A DNA stretch of 64,000 bases. It comes from Actinomyces marmotae (GTDB lineage: Bacteria > Actinomycetota > Actinomycetes > Actinomycetales > Actinomycetaceae). The stretch is taken from positions 372,001 to 436,000 of the forward strand of contig NZ_CP053642.1 of assembly GCF_013177295.1 (NCBI RefSeq). The letters run 5' to 3'. Both the position numbers and the translations under genes were made by a program. Shown here piece by piece: positions 29,669 through 38,642 of the stretch; the first letter of the stretch is position 1, and every line of letters starts with the position of its first letter. The notes below the pieces were generated by a model. That model had not been told where the DNA came from, ran no database searches, and saw only the letters and a program-made list of their open reading frames with translations.

Positions 29669-30433
29669 ATGCGTCTTCCCACCCCTCAGCGGGACTCAGC
29701 GAGCGCGCCCGCGGCCCCCGACCTCCCGTCCTCCGGGCCGGGCCCCGCGGCGGCGCGCCCCGCGGCCGGCGCCGAGGCTCCGGGCGGCCTCGCCCTGCGC
29801 GGCGCCGTCGTGCGCAGGGGCGAGGTGCTTGCCCTCGACGGCGTGAGCCTGGATCTGGCCCCGGGTGAGGTCACCTGCCTCTTTGGCCCCAACGGCTCGG
29901 GCAAGTCCACCCTCCTGGCCGCCGTCGCGGGGATCCTGCCCCTGGCGGGCGGTCGCATCGAGCGCCGCCCCGCCAACGCGAGGCTCTCCCTCGTACCCCA
30001 GGCCCCGCCGATCCCCGAGCGCATGCCGCTGACGGTCCGTGCCGCCGTCGCCATGGGTTGCTGGGGGGACGCCGGGTTCCTGCGCCCCCTGAACCGCGCC
30101 CACAAGCGGCGCGTGGGCGAGGTGATGGGAGTCCTGGGCATCGCCGACCTCGCCGACCGCCAGCTCTCCGAGGTCTCCGGCGGGCAGCGTCAGCGGGTCC
30201 TCGTCGCCCAGGCCCTCGTCAGCCGGCCCGATATCCTGCTCATGGACGAGCCGACCGCGGCCGCCGATGCCCGCTCCACCGGCATCATCCACGACGCCGC
30301 GGCCCAGGCCGCCCGGGAGGGCGCCCTCGTGCTCCTCGTCAGCCATGACGAGCAGGCCCGTCGGATCGCCGACCGCTGCCTCACCCTCGAGGCCGGCCGC
30401 GTCGTCGACGACGAGCGGGGGCCCGCGCGCTGA
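29669..30433 (+). CDS. aztA: AztA-like zinc ABC transporter ATPase
   Basis: ATP-binding subunit that drives zinc import with AztB and AztC. Walker A GPNGSGKST is at residues 73-81, followed by the signature VSGGQRQRV and Walker B ILLMDEPTAA, with the H-loop VSHDE near the end. 254 residues, of which the first 40 are a low-complexity Ala/Pro stretch before the ABC fold. ATG 29669 is preferred over the upstream TTG because TATGCT lies 6 nt before it. Divergent from aztB and sharing the operator. Confidence 0.88.
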   Translation: MRLPTPQRDSASAPAAPDLPSSGPGPAAARPAAGAEAPGGLALRGAVVRRGEVLALDGVSLDLAPGEVTCLFGPNGSGKSTLLAAVAGILPLAGGRIERRPANARLSLVPQAPPIPERMPLTVRAAVAMGCWGDAGFLRPLNRAHKRRVGEVMGVLGIADLADRQLSEVSGGQRQRVLVAQALVSRPDILLMDEPTAAADARSTGIIHDAAAQAAREGALVLLVSHDEQARRIADRCLTLEAGRVVDDERGPAR

Positions 30434-30454
30434 GGCGCCGCGCCCCTGGCGGGC

Positions 30455-31831
30455 TCAGCGCCACGCCGTCGCGGCGTAGAAGGACGCCCGCCCGCGGGGG
30501 TCCATCACCCCGATCCCCTCATGGGTCACCTCCAGCGCCCCGGCGGCGTTCGAGGTGAGATCGCCGGGGATGAGCGCGGTGGTCAGTTCCTCGCCCGTGC
30601 GCAGATCGGTGAGCACTACCTCCCCGGGCCGCGAGTCGAAGACCGTGTAGAGCACGTCGTCGTAGACCGCCAGGCCGGTGGGGACCGCGCCGTCGGCGTT
30701 GGGCCACGTGAAGGTCGGGGTGGGGGAGCCGAGCTCGCGCAGGTCGGCGGCCGCCGGGGTCCGGATGACGGAGTAGGCGCCGGCGCTCCAGGCCTCCGGG
30801 TGGCTCGCCGCCCCGGGTGGGCCCGCGCCCAGATCCGCGGTGGCGCGGGTGCCCAGGTCCATGGCCCGCCAGGAGGCCTGGTCGGGCCCGGCCCAGTAGA
30901 GCCACCCATCCAGCAGGTGGGCCTGACTGGTGGGAACCTCCAGGAGGAGGGAGCCATTGGTGGTGGACAGGACGCGGTACGGCGGCGAAGCCGGTGAGGA
31001 AGCGGCGGGCGGCGTCGCGCCGACCATCACGGCGTCGCCACTCATGCCCGCGAGCGCGGTGGGCGCCTGGCCCTGAGGGCTGGTGAGGACAGTGGTGAGA
31101 TCAGCGGTGGAAAGCACCTCGATCCAGCAGGGGCCGGCCGGGCCGTCCGGCGGGGGCGCCAGCGCCACGGTGAGGCGCAGCGCGTCCGAGGACACGGCCA
31201 GGCGCGCCGATCCCTTCGCCGTCGGGGCGCTCGCGGGCAGCACCAGCTCCCGGGAGGCCAGAACCCTCCCCGAGACCAGCTCAGTCTTGAGGACCGTGGC
31301 CGACCATCGCCCGGCCTGGGGCGGCCCCATCTCCACCGCCGTGGTCAGGCTGTAGGCGCAGGCGCCGCGCGGGTCGACGACGGCCGCGGCGTCCGAGAGT
31401 GCCTGGGTGGCCCCTTGGGGATCACCCCCGCGCCCGAGGTCGGAGACGGTCGCCTCCGTGAAGCCCAGCGCCCCGCCGTCGGCGGTGAGGACCCTGAGCG
31501 TGCCCGTGGACAGGTCCGCGTACCACCAACTGGGGTGGTCGCTGCGGAACACGAAGCGGTCTTCGATCGACCACCCCAGCCCGGAGTCGGCGAGCATGTC
31601 GATGTCCAGGCCCGGGAGCCCTGCGGTGGGGGAGAAGGCGGTTGGGGCGGCGCGGTCGGACGAGCCCGACGACGGCGCGGGGAACGGCCCTGAGAAGGGC
31701 GCGACTGAGGAGGCGGTCGCCCCACCGGGCGGTACCTCGCCCTCGGGGTGCCGGGCGCAGCCGGCCGATGCGAGGCCCGGCAGGATCGCTGGGGCCCCCA
31801 GGACGGAGAGCATGAAGGAGCGGCGCTTCAT
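30455..31831 (-). CDS. Predicted lipoprotein of unknown function
   Basis: I do not recognise a family. The 458-residue product has a twin-basic start (MKRRSFML), a signal peptide and a lipobox (ASAGC). A Ser/Pro/Ala-rich linker and a beta-rich body follow, with periodic motifs such as WWYADLSTGTLRVLTADGGA, LTTVLTSPQGQ, LDGWLYWAGPDQASWRAMDL and DDVLYTVFDSRPGEVVL. The pattern suggests a propeller or surface solute-sensing protein. ATG 31831 has GAGAGG 9 nt upstream, and a -10 (TAGGGT) lies 50 bp before it. It converges on aztA across only 21 bp, but there is no evidence that it belongs to the zinc system. Confidence 0.7.
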   Translation of the reverse strand: MKRRSFMLSVLGAPAILPGLASAGCARHPEGEVPPGGATASSVAPFSGPFPAPSSGSSDRAAPTAFSPTAGLPGLDIDMLADSGLGWSIEDRFVFRSDHPSWWYADLSTGTLRVLTADGGALGFTEATVSDLGRGGDPQGATQALSDAAAVVDPRGACAYSLTTAVEMGPPQAGRWSATVLKTELVSGRVLASRELVLPASAPTAKGSARLAVSSDALRLTVALAPPPDGPAGPCWIEVLSTADLTTVLTSPQGQAPTALAGMSGDAVMVGATPPAASSPASPPYRVLSTTNGSLLLEVPTSQAHLLDGWLYWAGPDQASWRAMDLGTRATADLGAGPPGAASHPEAWSAGAYSVIRTPAAADLRELGSPTPTFTWPNADGAVPTGLAVYDDVLYTVFDSRPGEVVLTDLRTGEELTTALIPGDLTSNAAGALEVTHEGIGVMDPRGRASFYAATAWR

Positions 31832-31880
31832 CGCGGGGCCTCTCAGGGCAGGGTCGGCCAATGCGTTCGCGGTCCCGCCC

Positions 31881-31886
31881 ACCCTA
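31881..31886 (-). promoter_or_regulatory. -10 candidate for the unknown lipoprotein gene
   Basis: TAGGGT on the minus strand fits TANNNT and would start transcription near 31874, giving a leader of about 43 nt that carries the GAGAGG before ATG 31831. It overlaps the in-frame GTG at 31882, which argues against that longer start. Confidence 0.45.
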
Positions 31887-31975
31887 GCAGCGTTCCAGGG
31901 CGGCCGGAAGGCGCCTTGGCCGCCTCAGAGACGTCCATTACCTGGGCCATTGTCGGTAAGGGGGTCCGAAGTATC

Positions 31976-31981
31976 TAGACT
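31976..31981 (+). promoter_or_regulatory. -10 candidate for fprA
   Basis: TAGACT fits TANNNT, with a start near 31988 and a leader of about 73 nt that contains the AGGAG (32047-32051) used by fprA. TTGTCG at 31950-31955 could be a -35, though the 20-bp spacer is long. Confidence 0.45.
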
Positions 31982-32060
31982 GTGCCCGTCGTCGTCCCAG
32001 CCTTCCTCGGCGCGCCGAGCCAGGATCGCCCCAGACCCCTCACACCAGGAGCCAGACCCA

Positions 32061-33542
<1,482 letters not shown>

Positions 33543-33630
33543 GCCGCGTGGGGGAGAGGTAGGACGAGAGGTCTTGGAGACCGCTCGGGCCGCCTCGCAG
33601 CCCCCTCGTTCTGCCGGCGCGCCCTGATTT

Positions 33631-33697
33631 ACCGTCTCGGCCCGCGGTTGCGCCCTCATTCTCGCAGTTTGAGGGCGCAACCGCGGGCCGGGACGGT
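33631..33697. terminator. 28-bp inverted repeat after fprA
   Basis: Two 28-base arms (33631-33658 and 33670-33697) pair with a single mismatch around an 11-nt loop. It starts 88 bp after the fprA stop. There is no T-run. It would form an extremely stable RNA hairpin and can terminate fprA, but its length and near-perfect symmetry also resemble a mobile palindromic intergenic repeat. Confidence 0.75.
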
Positions 33698-33732
33698 TTC
33701 TGAGGGGTGGGGCGTGGGGTGGGCCTGCGTAG

Positions 33733-34447
33733 CGGGCGCTTCCTGGGCACCGCTTGGTCGTTGAAAGTAGCGCTTGGCTGTCTATGGCATCGGTGGGCCC
33801 TTGTGAGCGTTGCGGGGAGCGCTGCTCTGGATGGTTCGGAGTTGTTTTGGTCGGCCCAGCGCTGCCCTGGATGGCTCAGCGTTGCTCTGGGTGGTCCAGC
33901 GTTGTTTTGGTCGGGCGTAGCGGGTGCGTCCTGGGTGCTGCTTGGCTGTCGAAAGTAGCGCTTGGCTGTCTATGGCATCGGTGGGCCCTTGTGGGCGTCG
34001 CGGGGAGCGCTACCTTGGGTGGTCCAGCGCTACCTTGGTCGGCCCAGCGTTGCCCTGGTCGGCTCAGCGTTGTTTTGGTCGGGTGTAGCGGGCGCTTCCT
34101 GGGCACCGCTTGGTCGTTGAAAGTAGCGCTTGGCTGTCTATGGCATCGGTGGGCCCTTGTGAGCGTCGCGGGGAGCGCTGCTCTGGATGGCTCAGAGTTG
34201 TTTTGGTCGGCCCAGCGCTGCCTTGGTCGGCTCAGCGTTGCCCTGGTTGGCTGAGCGTTGTTTTGGTCGGGCGTATTGGATGCGTCCTAGGTGCTGCTTG
34301 GTTGTTGAAAGCAGCGCTTGGCTGTCTATGGCATCGGTGGGCCCTTGAGAGTGTCGCGGGGAGCGCTGCTCTGGATGGCTCAGAGTTGTTTTGGTCGGCC
34401 CAGCACTGCCCTGGTTGGCTCAGCGCTGCGCTCGATGGGCGGCGGGC
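33733..34447. repeat. Hierarchical tandem repeat (20 bp within 168/188 bp within 356 bp)
   Basis: The array has four units starting GAAAG at 33763, 33951, 34119 and 34307. Each has a 58-bp constant block (containing TGTCTATGGCATCGGTGGG), then 20-bp subunits of the form GYTGYYYTGGNNGGYYCAGC, then a 30-bp linker. There are 5, 4, 5 and about 3.5 subunits, so the periods are 188, 168 and 188 bp. Linkers alternate between two types, which makes a 356-bp dimer. None of 20, 188 or 356 is divisible by three. The top strand is rich in G and T and poor in A. Frames that stay open across it are not credible genes. The flanking 34448-34757 shows nothing I can name. Confidence 0.9.
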
Positions 34448-34759
34448 AGGCGCCGCCGTCGGCGTGACGGCCACACCATCACCTGGCACGACTGGCCCCG
34501 GCCACTCCCCGCCGTCCAGACCATCACGATCCTCCCCGCACCGACATCGTCAACTCACCCGCCACGAAGGACCGCCGCGCCACATCAGGAGGCATGACCG
34601 CGCCGGTCCCATGCGCGCCGTCTCCGGACCGGGGCCCGTGGGTGGGGCCACGGGTTAGCGCGGGCGATCCGATCGGCGACGTCGACGCACTGGCCGGCCT
34701 ATGAGTCGAGGAGCGTGAGGGGCCTCGATGGGACTAGCGCGAGGAGGCTGCCCCCATGA

Positions 34760-34813
34760 ACCGGTCTCGTCGCTGATTTCGACCGGTCTCGCTCCTATTT
34801 TCGACCGGTCTCG
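34760..34813. repeat. ACCGGTCTCG-box repeat, locus 2 (three boxes)
   Basis: Three ACCGGTCTCG boxes at 34760, 34782 and 34804 with a strict 22-bp period. The first spacer is TCGCTGATTTCG and the second CTCCTATTTTCG. It lies at the right edge of the gene-free interval, about 90 bp before the htpX -10. This is the only locus with three boxes. Confidence 0.9.
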
Positions 34814-34899
34814 CGGGTGGGCGGGGGGAGGGGGGAAGGAGGGGGCGAGGGGCCGCCACAGGTGCCGACGGCGCACAGGAGCCGCACAGGCTCCTTGGC

Positions 34900-34905
34900 T
34901 ACCCT
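34900..34905 (+). promoter_or_regulatory. -10 element of the htpX-like gene
   Basis: TACCCT ends 6 nt before the ATG at 34912 and no Shine-Dalgarno sequence is present, so a leaderless transcript is predicted. Confidence 0.6.
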
Positions 34906-34911
34906 GGCGGC

Positions 34912-35787
34912 ATGTCGGCGATCTACCGAGGCACCAACCACCACAACGGCCTGAAGACCACCGCCTTGCTGGGCGCGATGTGGGGCCTGCTCATTCTCAT
35001 CGGATACCTGCTCACCCGGGGAACCGGCTCCTCGATCTTCCTGCTCATCATGCCGCTTATCGGGGTGGCCCAGACCGCGTACACCTACTGGAACTCGGAC
35101 AAGCTCGCCGTGCGCTCCATGGGCGCCATCGAGGTCACCGCCGCCCAGGAGCCCGTCATGCACAAGGTGGTCGCCGAGTTGTCGGCGGCCTCGGGCCAGC
35201 CCATGCCGCGCCTCTACGTGGCGCCGACGATGAGCCCCAACGCCTTCGCCACCGGACGCGACCCCGCCAATGCCGCCGTGTGCTGCACCCGCGGCATCCT
35301 CCAGCTTCTCGACGAGCGCGAGTTGCGCGGCGTGCTGGGCCACGAGCTCTCCCACGTCTACAACCGCGATATCCTCACCGGCTCCATCGCCGCGGGCATC
35401 GCCGGGGTTATCTCCTCGCTGGGCACCATGGCCCTGTGGTTCGGCGCCGGCCGCGACCGCCGCGAGGGCAATGGCCTGGCCGTCCTCCTGCTCGCGCTCC
35501 TCGCCCCACTGGCCGCTACCGTCACCCAGTTCGCCATCTCGCGCACCCGTGAGTACGACGCCGACCATGACGGAGCGGTCCTCACCAACGATCCGCTCGC
35601 CCTGGCCAGCGCCCTGCGCAAGCTCGACGGCGGCATCGCGGCCGCCCCCATGGCCCGAGACCCGCGCATGGAGCCGGTGAGTTCGATGATGATCGCCAAC
35701 CCCTTCGGCCGCGTGAAGAACCTCTTCGCCACCCACCCCCCGATGGCCGACCGCATTCGCCGCCTGGAGCAGATGGCCGGGTACTGA
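34912..35787 (+). CDS. htpX: HtpX-like M48 membrane metalloprotease
   Basis: Zinc protease that degrades damaged membrane proteins. Two hydrophobic segments at about 17-36 and 41-60 are followed by the catalytic HELSH (His144, Glu145, His148), further membrane segments at 155-205, and the third zinc ligand Glu214 in SRTREYDAD. Family sequences NAFATGRDP and ATHPPMADRIRRL are also present. 291 residues, the usual length. Start fixed by the TACCCT hexamer 6 nt upstream. Stands alone and ends in a strong terminator. Confidence 0.93.
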   Translation: MSAIYRGTNHHNGLKTTALLGAMWGLLILIGYLLTRGTGSSIFLLIMPLIGVAQTAYTYWNSDKLAVRSMGAIEVTAAQEPVMHKVVAELSAASGQPMPRLYVAPTMSPNAFATGRDPANAAVCCTRGILQLLDERELRGVLGHELSHVYNRDILTGSIAAGIAGVISSLGTMALWFGAGRDRREGNGLAVLLLALLAPLAATVTQFAISRTREYDADHDGAVLTNDPLALASALRKLDGGIAAAPMARDPRMEPVSSMMIANPFGRVKNLFATHPPMADRIRRLEQMAGY

Positions 35788-35836
35788 CCGGACCGCCCAG
35801 CGCGGGAACCCGCTGGGCCACTGGATCAGGAGAACA

Positions 35837-35869
35837 AGGAGCGGGAGGGGCCAACCCCCTCCCGCTCCT
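35837..35869. terminator. Terminator after htpX
   Basis: A perfect 14-bp stem (AGGAGCGGGAGGGG and its complement) around the loop CCAAC, 50 bp after the htpX stop. It lacks a T-run. Being symmetrical, it could also stop transcripts coming from the minus strand. Confidence 0.8.
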
Positions 35870-35877
35870 CATCGAGC

Positions 35878-36180
35878 CGATCGTCGGCACGCCGGAGACT
35901 TCTTTCGTCCTCCCCTCGACCCGCAGCGCACCGACCGTGGAGCAGGCCCCCTTGCGCATGGCAGGGTTCGAGGAGTCGGTGTCATCCGCGACGACGCAGT
36001 CGCCGGGCTCGTCGGAGCCGCCGCGGGCGAGGATGAGGATCCCGCCGGTGGTGAGGGACGCAGAGGACGGCGAGGTCCGCGATGAGGCCGGTGACCCTCT
36101 TCTTCTTGGCCGAGCGCCGGGGCGCCTGCCCTGGCGCCGGGGCGCCTGCCCCGGCGACGGAAGCGGCCCGCCCATGCCAT
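35878..36180 (-). pseudogene. Remnant of an LppU/SCO3897-like membrane protein
   Basis: On the minus strand the region reads RSAKKKRVTGLIADLAVL in one frame and then, after a shift near 36055-36075, TGGILILARGGSDEPGDCVV plus a further 40 residues with a second Cys (KGACSTVGALRVEG). A basic stretch, one membrane segment and then GDCV with a later Cys is the layout of LppU/SCO3897-type proteins. Neither frame alone has a proper start and end, so I call it a frameshifted remnant. The family link is a judgement from motif layout. A 21-bp GC-rich duplication (GGGCGCCTGCCC twice) sits at its upstream edge. Confidence 0.4.
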
Positions 36181-36217
36181 GCGCGGGTGGGGCGGCGGCG
36201 CCTCGGCCCCGTCGGTC

Positions 36218-36715
36218 TCAGCGGTAGTTGACGAACTGCAGGGCGGCGTCGACGTCGAGGCCCTTGAGCAGGGCGATGACGGCCTGGAGGTCGTCGCGGG
36301 ACTTGGAGGACACCCGGACCTCATCGCCCTGGATCGTGGCCTTGACGCCCTTGGGCCCCTCGTCCCGGATCGCCTTGGTGATCCGCTTGGCGATCTCCTG
36401 ACTGATGCCCTCCTTGAGCGGGCAGGCCAAGCGGTAGATCTTCCCCGAGGGCTTGGGCTCGCGGTCGCCCAGGTCGAGGGCCTTGAGGGACACGCCCCGC
36501 CGGAACAGCTTGGACTGCAGCACGTCGAGGATCGCGAGCACGCGCTCGGCGGAGTTGGCCTCCATGGTGATGACATCGCCGGCCAGGGTCACGGAGGCGC
36601 CGACGCCGCGGAAGTCATAACGCTGGGCGATTTCCTTGGCGGTCTGATTGACGGCGTTGTCGACCTCCTGGCGGTCGAGCTTGGAGACGACGTCGAAGGA
36701 GGAGTCTGAGGCCAT
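36218..36715 (-). CDS. YajQ-family nucleotide-binding protein
   Basis: 165-residue UPF0234/YajQ protein. It begins [20 protein letters not shown] and contains [32 protein letters not shown] and [11 protein letters not shown], all typical of the family. Members bind nucleic acid or cyclic di-GMP; the role here is not known. AAGGGAAGG precedes the ATG. It is transcribed toward the htpX terminator and away from the tRNA genes. Confidence 0.92.
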   Translation of the reverse strand: MASDSSFDVVSKLDRQEVDNAVNQTAKEIAQRYDFRGVGASVTLAGDVITMEANSAERVLAILDVLQSKLFRRGVSLKALDLGDREPKPSGKIYRLACPLKEGISQEIAKRITKAIRDEGPKGVKATIQGDEVRVSSKSRDDLQAVIALLKGLDVDAALQFVNYR

Positions 36716-36885
36716 TGCCTTCCCTTTCCACTGATGGCCCACTGATGGGCGCGCGCGGTCATCCGGGCGGGGCGCTCGCGGGCGTCGGGTGCCCCCGCTG
36801 CCGGGGCCCGACGGCCCCGCGCCGCCCCCCTGCCCGGCGCTGCTCGGGGCGCGAGGGCCGTGTGAGCAGGGTCCTAGGGGCGGGA

Positions 36886-36916
36886 TTGGCGCGCTCCGCC
36901 GTCGGCTTGTTATTCT
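36886..36916 (+). promoter_or_regulatory. Possible promoter for tRNA-Tyr
   Basis: TTGGCG (36886-36891) and TATTCT (36911-36916) with a 19-bp spacer lie about 50 bp before tRNA-Tyr, in a local dip in GC. Spacing is slightly long. It could also read on into the tRNA-Thr, tRNA-Met and rpmG genes. Confidence 0.4.
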
Positions 36917-36964
36917 TCCACGGCACCGCGCGGCGGGTCTGCTGGACTCGGCGATGTGGAGCAT

Positions 36965-37045
36965 GGCGGGTTGCCCGAGCGGCCAATGGGAGCTGACTGT
37001 AAATCAGCCGCGCAAGCTACGGGGGTTCGAATCCCTCACCCGCCA
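36965..37045 (+). tRNA. tRNA-Tyr (GTA)
   Basis: The acceptor stem GGCGGGT pairs with ACCCGCC (37038-37044). The anticodon loop CTGTAAA holds GTA at 36999-37001, a 12-nt class II variable arm follows, and the T-arm GGGGG-TTCGAAT-CCCTC closes with one G-T pair. Discriminator A at 37045 is followed by an encoded CCA (37046-37048), unlike the two tRNAs downstream. Confidence 0.95.
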
Positions 37046-37168
37046 CCATGATCAGAGGGCCCTTGGGTCCTTTGATCAGCGCCCCCTGGCGGGGCGGCCC
37101 GCAGTGAGCGAGCCCACGCGGGGCCAGATTGCCCAGGCATGACGGTTCTGCTTAGGATTTCGCTCGTT

Positions 37169-37240
<72 letters not shown>

Positions 37241-37279
37241 CTGATGCGGGGGGCCTGTTCGGCCCCTCGCGCATAATAT

Positions 37280-37353
37280 GGCGAGGTAGCTCAGCTGGTT
37301 AGAGCGCACGACTCATAATCGTGAGGTCGAGGGTTCGAGTCCCTCCCCCGCTA
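37280..37353 (+). tRNA. tRNA-Met (CAT), elongator type
   Basis: Anticodon stem CACGA/TCGTG around CTCATAA puts CAT at 37314-37316. D-stem GCTC/GAGC and T-stem GAGGG/CCCTC pair fully. The acceptor GGCGAGG faces CCCCGCT with a G-T first pair and an A-C mismatch at the fifth position (A37284 with C37348). No encoded CCA. D-loop and context suggest the elongator rather than the initiator. Confidence 0.93.
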
Positions 37354-37413
37354 CGCAAGGTTCGAGCACATCGCCGCCCCGGGCTGCTCGAGGATCAATC
37401 AGAGGAGAGACAC

Positions 37414-37584
37414 GTGGCCTCCAAGACCGCTGACGTGCGTCCCAAGATCACTCTGGCTTGCTCGGAGTGCAAGGAGCGCAACTACATCACCAAGAAGAAC
37501 CGCCGGAACACCCCCGATCGCCTCGCGATCTCCAAGTTCTGCGCGCGCTGCGGCAAGCACACGGATCACCGCGAGACCCGCTGA
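37414..37584 (+). CDS. rpmG: 50S ribosomal protein L33
   Basis: 56-residue L33 with both zinc-ribbon pairs, CSECKERNY and CARCGKH, so it is the zinc-binding (C+) form. GTG start with AGAGGAGAG just upstream. It follows tRNA-Met by 60 bp. C+ ribosomal proteins act as a zinc store in many bacteria, but no operator-like palindrome is visible here. Confidence 0.96.
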   Translation: MASKTADVRPKITLACSECKERNYITKKNRRNTPDRLAISKFCARCGKHTDHRETR

Positions 37585-37599
37585 GCCCCGCGTCCCGGA

Positions 37600-37605
37600 T
37601 ACGAT
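37600..37605 (+). promoter_or_regulatory. -10 element of the MaoC-like gene inside a small hairpin
   Basis: TACGAT ends 6 nt before the ATG at 37612, predicting a leaderless mRNA. The hexamer sits inside a 7-bp inverted repeat, CCCGGAT-ACG-ATCCGGG (37594-37610), that could also act as a weak terminator for rpmG. Confidence 0.5.
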
Positions 37606-37611
37606 CCGGGC

Positions 37612-38490
37612 ATGAGCGCGCCGAGCCCCACTGGCCCCGAGCTGGTGGGGCTTCGCCATGCCCAGGAGGTGATCGAGCGGATCCTGACCCGCTCCGGTGT
37701 CGATGACGCCGAGGCGGCCTCCCAACAAGGCGCCGGAGCCATCGCCCCAGCGCTGGCCGCCCTGACCCTGGCCCGCGAGATGATCGAGCCCTGGGAGGGC
37801 CTCATCCACCGGCGCTGCCGCATCACCCCGGCACCCGGAGGCGCGGCCCAGCCACCCCCGCCTCGCATGAGGAGGACCATCCGAGAGGGCTGGGAGCTCA
37901 TCGAGGTCACCGCCGAGGTGATCGTCGACGACGCCGCGCGCCTCTCGCCGCTCGCCGGGCCCTCGCTTCTCCACGTCCGTCACGACCTCGCCCGGCGCCT
38001 CTCACCGGCCCGCGACGGCGCCCCTCGGAGCGCCGAGGGAGCCGCCGGTGAGGGCGCCGCCGCTGCTGAGGGCGCCGCCACTGGCCGCCGGCTCCACCTC
38101 AGCGGAGAGGACGTGGCCGCCTGGGCGGGCGCGACCGGCGATGACAACCCCATCCACCTCCACCCGGGCGCCGCCCGGCGGGCGGGCCTGGGGACGACCG
38201 GGGCCGACGTCATCGCCCACGGCCTGCTGCTGGCCGCGCTGAGCCTCGGGGTGGCTCCGCCCGCCCCCGCCGGACCTGCCGGACCCGCCGCCCCTGCCGG
38301 ACCCGCCGCCCCCGCCGCCCCCGTCGGACCCGGCGCCCCTGCCGGGCCCGCGGGGCTCGACCTGCTCTTCCCGGCCGCGCTCACCGTCGGGCCCGCGGGG
38401 GCGGGCCTCATCGTGGACGATGACGGCTCGGGCTGGTCGGCCGTGGGGGCCAGGAGAGTGCTGCGGCGCCGGAGCGTGGGCCCCGGCTGA
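37612..38490 (+). CDS. MaoC-like hot-dog dehydratase protein
   Basis: 292 residues. The C-terminal half has the MaoC/R-hydratase signature: an aspartate/histidine motif in GATGDDNPIHLHPGAARRAGL followed by IAHGLLLAA. The N-terminal half (REGWELIEVTAEVIVDD) has no clear match but could be a degenerate first hot-dog. A collagen-like run of Pro-Ala-Gly repeats is inserted after the catalytic helix (about residues 218-250). In related genomes rpmG is followed by MaoC genes (hadA/hadB in mycobacteria), so the position fits. Its substrate cannot be told. Start fixed by the TACGAT hexamer 6 nt upstream. Confidence 0.78.
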   Translation: MSAPSPTGPELVGLRHAQEVIERILTRSGVDDAEAASQQGAGAIAPALAALTLAREMIEPWEGLIHRRCRITPAPGGAAQPPPPRMRRTIREGWELIEVTAEVIVDDAARLSPLAGPSLLHVRHDLARRLSPARDGAPRSAEGAAGEGAAAAEGAATGRRLHLSGEDVAAWAGATGDDNPIHLHPGAARRAGLGTTGADVIAHGLLLAALSLGVAPPAPAGPAGPAAPAGPAAPAAPVGPGAPAGPAGLDLLFPAALTVGPAGAGLIVDDDGSGWSAVGARRVLRRRSVGPG

Positions 38491-38642
38491 CGCCGATGAG
38501 CAGGCGGCCCCGGTGATCATCGCTGGTAATCCCGTCCTGATTGTTCAATACTTAACGACATATCAGGGGTCGATCGATTATCGCGAGGCCACACCACCAT
38601 CGGCGCTGACCGACGTCTCAGACCAGCGCGGAGAGGAGAGAC

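Noticed and set aside
33763..34447. CRISPR-like array in the tandem repeat region
   Set aside because: Between the constant blocks there are themselves repeats (20-bp subunits), not unique spacers.
33707..34658. Several open frames through the 20-bp/188-bp repeat array
   Set aside because: The repeat periods are not multiples of three, so each repeat unit falls in a different frame. The frames stay open only because T/G-rich repeats lack stops.
34448..34757. Possible small gene or transposase relic between the tandem array and the triple box
   Set aside because: Short open frames exist in two phases, but none has an RBS or a recognisable motif, and their composition is that of GC-rich noncoding DNA.
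37594..37610. Hairpin CCCGGAT-ACG-ATCCGGG as an RNA thermometer or riboswitch for the MaoC gene
   Set aside because: It contains the predicted -10 hexamer, and the transcript should start at the ATG, so the hairpin would not be in that mRNA. At most it ends the rpmG transcript.
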